DNA of 51,454 nucleotides, from NCBI GenBank assembly GCA_002179805.1, contig NAVB01002886.1:1-51454 (forward strand), in the 5' to 3' direction. The notes beneath the pieces are model-generated. The model saw only the letters and a program-made list of their open reading frames with translations, made no database searches and was not told the origin of the DNA. Shown here one piece after another: positions 11,704 to 21,799 of this stretch. Position 1 is the first letter of the stretch; the number at the start of each line of letters is the position of its first letter. Source of the DNA: Acanthamoeba lenticulata. Lineage: Eukaryota; Discosea; Longamoebia; Acanthamoebidae. A program made the translations under genes and the position numbers.

Positions 11704-14700
11704 CTACAGCTTCTTGCTCTTTTTGCTCTCCTTCTTGGTGTCCTTTTCTTTCTCCTTCTTGCTCTCCTTTTTGCTCTCCTTCTTGGCTGGTCGTGGCGAC
11801 TTGCCTCGGCTCGGCGTTTGTGCCTCCGCTGGCGGGGGCAAAAGCTCGCCGTAGATGGTGTCCCGCGGTCCCTCCTTCACCTCCACCACCAGTTGGTTGT
11901 ACTTGGAGCCCGGCAGCGGCGTCTGTCTCCCCACAACCCCAAATGTGAGAAACATGAACCGTGCACCGGTGAGCAACGTCGAGCGACATGACGGGGCAAA
12001 AAGGTACGAGTAGGTTGAGTGTGGTTTTGTAGCTCGAGATGAGTCGCTTCAGAGTGGTGCACACCCGATCCTCTTTCAGCCAATAGCCCTGTCCCGGCGA
12101 GTGGCTTTGCGGGAACGCAACAAAGTCATGAGCCCTTCTCCCAGGCTCATGGAAAGGCAGTACAAGCTGCGTACCTGATGCGGAAGCTCTGAATGCCCTT
12201 TTCCTTGGAGACAAGCGTGCTGATGGTGAAGAAGCCCGGCTGTTGGCCGCTGAATCGGATCACGTAGGTTCCTGTGGCCACAACAAAGAAAACGTGAATA
12301 AACTGATGCAGTCGCTGCTGTGTGAAAGAACCAGAAGAACCGTACCAGGAGGCTTGCCGGCCAGGAGATTCCCCATCTGTTCTGAAGTTACGTCGCCGTA
12401 GAAGCCCCTGGTGGATTGGCCAACGCGTGTTAAGAACATTGAGGCCAAACGCTATGATGGGCACCCACGTACTTGAGCTTAATGACCTTGGTGATACGTC
12501 GCATAAGCTTTTTATCCCTTCCGAAAGGCCCGAACCACTCGAGCGCGGCGCTGAACTTCTCTAACGTCACATACGTGTCGTGATCTGGTGATGTTCCAGG
12601 ATGAGCGCCAACTTCCCCTCACGTAGAACTGGAAGTGGGTATGCATACCGGGAACGAGGACCATTTGAAGGGCTCGCCAGTACAGATCCTTTTCCCTGTC
12701 CTCTTGCGTGAAGGAAGGATCGATGTTGCACCAAGACGATAACGATTTCGCAAAAACAGGCCAGGGCACCTTGAGCTGCAGCGTGCCGCTCTGTTTGTCC
12801 AACGCTTGAAATGAGCTTATCGGCAGTCACACAGCGAAGCACAGCTCAAGGCAAGACAAAACGTACCCGATGGATGAAGCAATCTTTCCAGAACGTCCTC
12901 GCCAGCGCATTGGGCTCGCTGATGGCGTCATCCAGCACGACCTCATCAAGGATTCGTGAGTCAAGGATCTCTTGGAAGGTCGGCCGATCTGCCTGTTCTG
13001 GAGCCCAGCAGCGCTCGATCAACGACGCGAGCTTTGGCGGACACTCCGGGGGTATCTGCTCGCGTGTAAGTCCATCTACCAGTAAGTATCACTTGCGGAG
13101 AGTTTGAGATTCATACCCGAGGTCGCTTCTTTTCTTCCACAACGTGACAAAAGAGCTGCGCCAGGCCGATAGCATCTGGCCGGAACTTCTCTTCCGAATA
13201 CGGGACCTTTTGCGTCACCAGCTCCCACAGTATGATCCCAAATCTGCGTTGGATGGGGCGAGGTCTTGAGAAATGAACTCGACTGCATAAGAGGAGTGTG
13301 CACGTACGCGTAGACATCGGACTTGGCATCTGGCGACTCCTCGTTTAGAGCCTCCGGCGACATGTAGAAGGGGGTGCCGCCAACACCTTTGAGATCCTTG
13401 AGCCCGTGCACCTTGGCCAATCCAAAATCTGCCAAAGCGAGCGTGAGCGCCTACTCTCCAAAGCCAAGAAGATGAGTCATACCAGCAACTTTCGTCACAA
13501 AGTTGGCGTCGACCAAAAGGTTGGCCGTCTTCAAGTCTAGGTGCCTGATGTGGGTGCGGTTGAAAGTTAGAAAATCTCTGCGAGAGGTGATTGTACAATC
13601 GCAAGACGAGCAGACGTACAAAATTGGTTGTGGCTTGTTGAGATGAAGATAGTTCATACCAAGGGCGCAGTCTTTGGCTATTTGCATCATCTGTTTGAAG
13701 GCAAGCTTGGCCTTGCCTCGGTGAATCAAGTCGAAGACGGATCCGTTCTCCATGAGCTCCGTCACCATCAGGAGTTCGTCGGCAGGCTGGTCTATACAGA
13801 CGCCCATCAACAACAGCACGTTTGGATGTAGCAACTTACTGTTCTCCCAATACACACCAGGCACACGGTTAGTGGTGGTTGATAACCAAACAAGGAGCTG
13901 TTGCTGTGGATGCACCTCATCACTGCACATTCGTTCCGGAAGTCATGAAGTACTGCTTCTGCTTGATCGTTTAGTTGGCCATTGTAGCCAGACACAATTG
14001 GCAGAATCTTCACCGCCACCGGCTTCCCGCGCAGGACGCCCTTCAGCCACAAGAAGAGTCAGCAGAATCGGCTGCACGAAAACAGCTGCGCACTTTGCCT
14101 CGCGCACCTTGCTCACTGTGCCAAAAGCTCCTCGGCCAAGCACCTGCTTCTCCAGATGAATCTCATCGCGAGACAGCTCCCTGTGGCCCGGTGCGTTCCG
14201 TGTCAGAAACAAACGTCCAGCTCCAGACCGCTCGTAAGAGCAGAAGAGAGGGCGTACCAAGTCAATATGTCGTGTCCGAGACCCTCCTCGCTGGCCGAAA
14301 AGCTGTTGTGAGAAGAGAGAGTGGAACGTATGTTGCTCGTGGACGAGAAGCTTGTCGGCTCCCTGTGGTGCATGAACAGTGAGCAGCCAACAAAAAGAGG
14401 CGCTTAGGAGAGGTACACGCACCTTGACGAGTAAGACAAAGAGGACTGTGGGCTAGGCAGTGGGCTAGGCTGTGGACTCGGGGAGACTGTCAAGGTTGGG
14501 GCTATTGAACGGGACGCCTGGGGGAGGAAGATGTTTGGCTTGCCCACTTTGCGTGCTGCTTGCGAGATTTGAGCGCGTCGTTCGTTGATGGCAGCCTCCG
14601 TGTAGGCTGTGTAGAGGCGCATATACTCCCGACTTAGCCGCTCCTCTTCGATGTCCAGCGAAAGGAGGTCTTCTGTTGTGCGGGCATCAAAGTTGTTGGC

Positions 14701-14829
14701 CACTGCTTGGGCAAATCTGAACTTGAGGGTGGTCTCTGCCTGTTTCTGCTGACGTTGCAGTTCCTGCAGTTGGGCCATGTAGGTCTCCAGCTCGGGAGAC
14801 ACAAAGGCGTGGCGGGTGACGGAATCCAT
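11704..14829 (-). CDS. Shk-type protein kinase with C-terminal SH2 domain
   Basis: Fifteen exons (downward): 14829..14423, 14362..14258, 14180..14108, 14040..13916, 13838..13620, 13544..13483, 13428..13308, 13243..13117, 13055..12867, 12790..12649, 12584..12473, 12407..12346, 12271..12175, 12134..12008, 11922..11704; 728 aa. Residues 1-110 are a helical N-terminus, then a Ser/Pro-rich linker. The kinase domain (about 171-445) has GRGAFGTV (186-193), AVK with K206, a catalytic loop HLDLKTANLL (D313), DFG (331-333) and MSPEAL. The SH2 domain (about 560-650) has GTYVIRFS with the phosphotyrosine-binding R587 and a GYWLKEDRVCTTL segment. Kinase first and SH2 last is the order of Dictyostelium Shk kinases, so phosphotyrosine-guided signalling is inferred. 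The protein ends in a Lys/Glu/Ser tail (KKESKKESKKEKEK). The HRD arginine is Leu here. Confidence 0.9.
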
Positions 14830-15058
14830 GTGTGGGTTCGTCCTCCTTCAAAAATCCTGAGTTCTCGTTGAGTTACTATCGGCCCAAGAAGAGGGCTCTT
14901 CTTTTCTTTGTGAGCAGAACTCGCACAACACAAGCGCGTTCAGCTCGTTGGCTATCCTTAAAAGGACTTGAAACTGACGCCGGCTACCTTTTTTGGGCCA
15001 GCCGCCTGTGTGCTGAGAGATTGCAATCTTGGAAATCTTGATGTTGTGCTGGCCTCTC

Positions 15059-17052
15059 CTAGAAGACCAAGCGGCCCTTCTTGACGACGTGCTCGAGGGG
15101 CGGATCCACCATCTGGTAGATGAGGTGCTCCCAACGGGGTGCGTTGAGGATGAGGAGGTCACCAACTTTGCCTACCTCCAGCGAGCCATGCGTCGCGCTC
15201 TTGTTCAGCGAACCTGCGCGCAACCAGAGAACGTGTGCTGCTCAGGAGATTGTTCTTCACCTTGGGTTGCTCGCGTGAGGGTGAGGGAATACCAGCAGCG
15301 TTGATTGTGGCAGCGACGAGGGCCTCGTTCATAGTCATTCTCATGTTAACGCAGGCCATGTTCATCACCATCGGCATCGACATGCAGTGCGCGTTCGGGT
15401 TAAAGTCGCTTCCCAGTGCCACGGGCACGCCTGGCGAATAGATCCTCGTGAGTATTCAGATGACACTGGACAGACGAAGGTTGCAGTGGTGTACCGGCTT
15501 CGATCATCTTGCGTGCAGGAGGGTGCTCCAAGCGGAGGATATACGCTGTAGTCGGCAGGAGCACGGCAAAGGTGGGAGCCTTAGCCATGGCCGCGATGCC
15601 TTCATCACTCACCTGAACCATGATTCAGACTGTCAATACTTACAACAGGAGAAGTTCAATCCAGAGCAAAGAGTGGAAGCTGAGAAGAAGTCAAGACCCT
15701 CTCAAGATGGCTGATGCTCAGGGCGCCCAACTCACCGCCCAGCTCGCCCGCGCTCATGTAATTGATCTCGTCGCCGTGGAAGTTGAGGAGGAGCCCGGCC
15801 TCCTTGCCCGCCTCCAAGATACGCCTATTCGTGGACGTGCCAGGCAAGTGTGCACCAAACTTGAGTCCACGGTCACAAATGGAGAAGGAGGGGCACAAAC
15901 CTCGTTTGAGCTTGGTCAAAGACGCCCTTCTCAAGGAACACATCGATCAGCTCGGGCGAGATCTCTCCCTTCGTCGCGAGCTCCTGTAGGCACAATCGAG
16001 AAGAACAGCCAAGTCGTGCATGAGGTAGAGATGTACAGACTGGCGTAGTAGTCGTAATACCTTGAGGGCGGGGATTTGGTTCTTGATGATGTCTTCTGTG
16101 GCTTCATCCGCAGTCATGCCTTTGGGGACCGAGTGCGCACCCAGGTAGTTGGCTACGATCTCGATGGGTGTCTTCGCCTTGGCTTGGTGCAACACCTGCA
16201 TGACACGCACCTTAAGACGGCGCACGGAGAGAAACGGAGGCAGTGCTGGGAGACACCTTGAGCATCTTCATTTCGGTCTCGGTCTCGAGGCCATAGCCGC
16301 TCTTGCACTCCACCAGAGTCGTGCCCAGGCGGAGCATGCGGTTGAGCCGCTGCACACATGAATCTGGTGCCATGCGGGTCGTGGATCACGCTGAGGTATT
16401 AGGCGGTGAGGCCAGCGTGGGTGGAGGCGAAGTGTTTGTCGTACTGAGGAGCTCTTCTTCAGTGGCCGAGCGCGTGTGTCCAACGGTGAAACCGATGCCA
16501 CCACCAGCCTGATTGTCAGCAGGGTCAGGATCAGCAGACAGAAGAGGAGAGGCCCCAATCCACACAATGGACCTTGTGGATGTCCATGTAGGTGGCTCCA
16601 GCAAGCTTCATGGCGAACTCGTGCACTCGATCGCCCGCCCACACGGGGTGCGTGTGACCATCCACCAGGCCTGGTTGCTTGTGTGAATCGATACAGCAAG
16701 CAGACTTGTTGGTTGAAGAGGAAGGTGCGTACCGGGCAACACCACCTTGCCACTAGCATCTAAGTCAACCTCAAAAGTAGCGGAGCGATAGGTCTCATCC
16801 TTGCTGAGTTGCTCTTCGGTGCCAACTGCAACGATCTTGCCTTCTTGATCCACAATAATTGTGCCATTTTCAATTACTTCCACCTACGTATAACCCCAGG
16901 AGCTAAGCTGTTAAACATCTGTGGCACACTAATTGTGGGAGCACGGAAAGTTAAACCACCTCATCCTGGCTCTTGCCAGCCCTGAAACGTTGATCTCCTG
17001 AACACACTGTCACAAGTTGGGCAGCGTTTCTCACCCTCAATCGAAAGGCCAT
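15059..17052 (-). CDS. hutI: Imidazolonepropionase
   Basis: Exons downward: 17052..16960, 16883..16733, 16670..16573, 16508..16445, 16363..16257, 16195..16061, 15983..15901, 15824..15698, 15612..15495, 15430..15293, 15213..15059; 422 aa, normal for the family. The enzyme belongs to the amidohydrolase superfamily and hydrolyses 4-imidazolone-5-propanoate to N-formimino-glutamate, the third step of histidine breakdown. Visible signatures are [14 protein letters not shown] with the metal-binding Hx[19 protein letters not shown] [29 protein letters not shown], and [10 protein letters not shown]. The C-terminal [20 protein letters not shown] is also typical. It shares an 87-bp divergent promoter with the topoisomerase gene. 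The start ATG at 17052 opens a family-like [16 protein letters not shown]. Confidence 0.95.
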
Positions 17053-17139
17053 CGTGCACGAACCAAACAGGAAAGACAAAAGATAATAAATTTGCCGACA
17101 CAGATTTAAAACTCACTATCAGATCTGTGTCGGTGCGAG
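17053..17139. promoter_or_regulatory. Compact divergent promoter between hutI and topB with inverted repeat
   Basis: Only 87 bp separate the two start codons. CCGACACAGAT at 17095..17105 is matched by its exact reverse complement at 17123..17133, with a 17-nt AT-rich spacer that begins TTAAAA. The second arm ends 6 nt before the topB ATG. This could be an operator-like binding site shared by both genes or, if transcribed, a hairpin in a 5' leader. Function is inference. Confidence 0.5.
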
Positions 17140-20100
17140 ATGCAGAGGTGCAATTTGCACCTCATAAAAAGGGCGCCTCTGCCAAGAGGCACGACCACTG
17201 CGTGGTGGCGATTATCGCTTCAGCCCAGCAGCAATCAATTTAATTTCGTTCCGCACTCGGGATTTGCCACTCGATCACGAAGCGCAGCGTCTCCAACTCG
17301 CTCGAAGACAAACAAGGACTATCAAGAGTTAGAGGCAAAGTTGGAGCATTTGCTTTCGGTCCAGACTCACTCAAAGAAGACACACAGCACAAAACGTCAG
17401 AGCAAACAAGAGAAGACGAGCACGGCCAAGCACAGTGCAGCAAGCGCAAGTCCCGGTGCCACCAAAGTGAAGCGGAAGGCGACCGAGCACAAGGCGGGCC
17501 ATGCACAGACGAAAGAGGACTTAAAGGCGACCAGAGCAACAGACGCGCAGGACAAGGTGAGCAAAGCAGCCACCCAAGCACAAGCTGAACCGGAGCCGAT
17601 CAAGCCAAAGCGCACGAGGGTAGTGGCAACTTCCACAACAACTGAGAGCGCCCCGGCACCTGCTGCAGAAGTTGAGAATCAGCATGCAGCACAGCAGGCC
17701 GTCTGGGAGCAGATGACACTGGCTCAACTCAAGGACGAATGTAAGCAGCGACGGCTGAAGATGACCGGCACTAAGCAACAGCTGCTGCAGCGCCTCCACG
17801 AGGCCACCCGCGCAGCAGCAGAGCTGCCTCAAGAGTCTGCTTCCGAGGGCGTACCCGGCATCCGCGTGATACTTGCTGAAAAGAAGTGTACTCTCCTCCC
17901 TCTTCGTGTACTCTGCTACTTGCACATCGTTCACATTCAACAGCGGCGGCTGAGAACATCGCGCGGGCCTTGGGCATCAAGAAGGTTAAGAAAGAAGGTA
18001 CCGACGTCAACGTCAGGTGCAGCAAAGAGCGTTCACCCATGCTTTCATGAACATGTTCAGGTGCTAAAGAGATGGGCTTCATCGGCAATGTGGAGTTGAC
18101 GTCGAGCGGACTGAAGGTGATTCCGGACGAAAACGGAAACAGTTACTTTCACCATTCATCAATTTATCTCGAGAGAGTTGTGTCTCATCGTGTGGTGTCA
18201 ACAGGCGGCGCGACAGTGGTGACGTGGGCCTCGGGTCACCTCTTCCAGATGCAAAAGTATGCTGTGTGGAAGCTGGACAAGCTGCCCATGCTGCCCACGG
18301 AGTGGGCCTACTCGTGCAAGGCACTACTACACTCCTCTTCACCTCCACTCGCGTTGTTCCTTAGGAGCTCGCTTTCTCATATACTCGCCCTTTTAAATGC
18401 CACGCACTATTCAGGGGCCATCCCAGAAGAAGCAGTTTGAGGTCATCCGACGACTCTTCGAGGCAGCGGATGGTGCGTTGATCCACAATTGATCGTCGTC
18501 GGGCTCCAGTGGGGACTGACGCTGGGGACGGCGCGTAGAAATCGTGAACGCCTGTGATGCGGGACGAGAAGGCGAGCTCATCTTCCGAGTCATCTTGGAC
18601 CAGGCCAAGCCCAAGGCGCCCTTTAAGCGTCTTTGGATCTCGTCGCTTACCGATGAGGCCATACAAGAGGGGTACAGCAGTGCCCCCCTCACGAATCATC
18701 AGCCAAGTTGTGTTTTAACACAAGCATCTACTTTGGCGACCACAACAACAACAGGTTTGGACGGCTGCAAAGTGGCACCAACTATGACGCGCTCTACCAC
18801 TCTGCGCTGGCGCGCGCCAAGGCCGATTGGTAAACCGCACACTTTCCCTCTCCCAGTGTTCCATCTTGACCGTGTCTCCCCTTAATTGTCCGGCGCGCCT
18901 GTACAGGTTGATCGGAATGAACGCCACGCAGGCCTACACGCTCAGCTACCGCCCAAAGGTGCCCTCTTTTCAGGGCAAGGTGCGCACCACCACGAATATT
19001 TTTTCTTTTTTTAATATGAAATTTGAATTAATTCGGCTCGGTGGTGGTAGGAATGCGTGAGTCTTGGGCGTGTGCAGACGCCGGTGCTTCGAATGATCGT
19101 TGATCGGTGGAAGGCCGCCCACAACTTCAAGCCGGTGCGCTAAACTAACGCACCACACACGCATGCACTCAGCAGCTGATGTTGATGTTGATGCTGTTCG
19201 ACCCATCGTGCGGCGGCGCTTGCAGGAGCCCTACTGGGAAGTGTACCTTCGCTGCCGCCCGGAGGGCAGCGACGAGCAGCTGCGGCTTAAGTACTTCACA
19301 CCCGACGTCGAGTCCAAAGCGGGCGCGACGACCTCTGCCAGCGAGCACATCGCCTCCGAGCAGGAGGCCGAAGACGTGCGGCAGAGCCTCGGGCCCGTAT
19401 GCACCGTCCAGCAAATCACCCACAAGCGCCGCATCGAGAAGCCGCCCAAGCTCTTTGACCTCACCTCCATCCAGCGGTGCGCGACGGCTCCTCTGCCTCT
19501 GTCCCGAACCCAACATAGAGGCCCGTTGGGTAACGCGTGACTCACATCGGGAGGGGCGACAGAGAAGCGAATCGGCGCTACGGCTATTCGGCCGAGCGAA
19601 CGCTGAACGCGCTGCAGGGTCTGTACGAGAACCACAAGCTCATCTCCTACCCACGGACCGACTCGCGCTACCTTACGGCCGATATCTTTAAGGACGTCAA
19701 GACCATCCTCGAGTACGTTTGGATGCCTTTTCTGTTTGTTTATTTCCTTTTAATTTCCTTTTATTTTTACGTCAATTTGTGTAGTGGGATGAGCCAGAAC
19801 CAGGTCTATGCGCCCGTGATTGAGGACATCCGCAATAGCAAGAGGCTCAGCGTCTCCAACAAAGGTGCCAAAGTGCATTCGCGCCCAGAAACAACTCTTC
19901 AGCTATGATGGTGATGGCCCTAACCATGCCACTGTTGTCATGAACAGCCGTGTTTGACGTGGGCAAGGTGTCCGACCATCACGCGATCATTCCCACCACG
20001 AGAACGCCCACGGAAAAGGCCCTCTCGCACTTGTCCACCGATGAGCGCAAGCTCTACCACCTCATCGTGACGCGCCTCCTCTGTACGTTGTTCGTCCCCC

Positions 20101-21760
20101 GCCTTTGCATTTCTTGCATATTTCTGACTTTAATGATGATCGTCAACCTTGTCCATCATGATGCCAGCGTGTTTCATGCCTGACTGCGAGAAGCAGCACA
20201 CGGAGCTGGTGGCCGTCAACGAGTCGAAGCACTTCCGTGGGCGTGGTGTGGAGCTGCTCAAGCCCGGCTGGCGCTCCGTTTTCTCGCTTTCGAGCCTCGG
20301 CGACAAGCCGGCCAACGACGACGCCAACGACCACCGACAGGAGGCCGACGAGGCACCGCCCGCCGCCGGCGGGGCGGGCGACGGTGCCGACGCGGAGAGC
20401 GCAGGCGCCGACTCGGAAGAGGGCGACCTGTGCACGATCGCCAGCCGGCTGCAGGAGAACGACACGCTCATGTGCGTCCTGCCGGCCGAGGTCAAGCGCC
20501 AGCTCACGGCGCCGCCGCCGCTCCTGACCGATGCGTCGCTCCTCTACCTCATGGAGACCGCCGCCAAGTATTCCGCCAAGAAAGGCCGTGCGTGCTCGAG
20601 CCCTTCCCCTTGGCTTGCGGCCAAACCTCTCACGCACTCGTATGTGTGTGTGCGTCTGTGGCCCCAACAAACAGTGTACGACGCGGAGAAGGAGGGCGAG
20701 GACGGAGGCGAGGAGGCCCTGAAGGAGTACGGCCTGGGCACGCCCGCCACGCGCGCGCAGATCATCGAGCGATTGATCAGCGTGCGGTACGTCCGGCGCG
20801 AGGGCAAGAAGCTGGTCCCCACGGAGAAGGGCAAGGTCCTCCTCGAGCTCCTCCACAAGATCAACTCCTCCCTCAGCTCGCCCCACATGACGGGCCAGGT
20901 GCGTCCTTTCCTGAGAGAGAGTCAAGAGATTGGCGGCCCATCTCTTCTTACATGGCGGCGTGCAGTGGGAAAAGCGGCTGCAGGACATCGCCAAGGGCGA
21001 GGGCGACCCGGACGCCTTCATCGAGGACATCAAGCGGTTCACGTCGCAGATGGTGCAGGAGGCCAAGGACGGCGCGGCGCGGCTCTCCGACTTCAAGAAC
21101 ATGATGCGCACCATCGACCAGCCGGACGAGGCCACACCGCAGACCCCCGCCGCGGGCGCCAGCGGCGGCGCGACGGATGGCGGTGGCGGCGGCGGTTTAA
21201 CGGTATGGAGATGATGACGATGATGGTGCTTCGGGTTGAGGAACCGCCGCTAAGAGGAGCTTGGCTCGTTCGACAGGAGAGGAGCGGCTGGGCCGAGCAG
21301 GAGGACGATTCGGAGGAGATCCTGGGCGACTGCTGGAAGTGCGGCAAGGGCCATGTGGTCTCGCGCAAGCGATGGAACCGGTGGTCGTGCTCGACGCAGG
21401 GCTGCGACTTTGTCATTTGGAAGAAGACCGCCGGACGCGACATGCAGCGGGTTCGAGGCGCCTCCACTTGGGCTGTGCTGCTCGTGGACGGCGGACTCAA
21501 CGTTTTGTGCGTTTCTTGTGTAATCGCAGGAAGAGCTGGAGGAGCTGCTGCGCGAGGGTCTCACGCCTCTGCTCTCCGGCTTCAAGTCTCGTGCGGGCAA
21601 GCCGTTCGAAGCGCGTTTGGCGTTCAACCAGGACAGCAAAGTGGTCATGATGTTCAACTTCACCAACCGACGAGGCCCAACGTCAGGCGGCGGCGGCCAA
21701 CAACACCGCTACGCGCGACGGCTGCCAGGCGTGACGGCCAGCTCCGAGACGGACGAATAA
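17140..21760 (+). CDS. topB: SAP domain-topoisomerase III (bacterial TopB type), probably mitochondrial
   Basis: Eighteen exons: 17140..17887, 17944..17997, 18061..18141, 18205..18320, 18415..18472, 18539..18671, 18755..18829, 18907..18979, 19078..19134, 19226..19476, 19563..19712, 19785..19864, 19948..20082, 20168..20587, 20675..20898, 20966..21202, 21277..21450, 21530..21760; 1098 aa. The Arg-rich, acid-free first 50 residues resemble a mitochondrial presequence. A Lys/Ala-rich spacer and a SAP DNA-binding motif (about 192-220, [19 protein letters not shown]) precede the toprim domain (ILAEK near 247; [13 protein letters not shown] from 356). The catalytic tyrosine is Y578 in YPRTDS. Type IA enzymes pass single DNA strands through a transient phosphotyrosine break. 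The C-terminus has a Cys pair-rich [17 protein letters not shown] and a TopB-like [14 protein letters not shown] repeat. The intron after 18320 has a GC donor. Confidence 0.9.
17145..17163. repeat. 19-bp palindrome in the first codons of topB
   Basis: GAGGTGCAA at 17145..17153 and TTGCACCTC at 17155..17163 are perfect reverse complements around one base. It lies inside codons 2-8 of the assigned reading frame, 11 bp after the promoter inverted repeat, so two dyads sit side by side at this start. Confidence 0.6.
18321..18414 (+). other. GC-AG intron in topB
   Basis: The exon ends ..TGCAAG and the intron starts GCACTAC; it ends ..TATTCAG. No GT donor nearby keeps the frame, whereas this GC donor joins AAG to GGG in phase 0 and restores a family-like sequence before the toprim aspartates. 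Confidence 0.65.
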
Positions 21761-21799
21761 TAAATGAAGAAGAAGAGAAGTCTTACGGCACAAGTCGTC

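Noticed and set aside
20143..21135. 330-codon open frame on the minus strand
   Set aside because: It lies antisense to well-supported topB exons and reads across its introns; GC-rich codon bias in topB opens the opposite strand.
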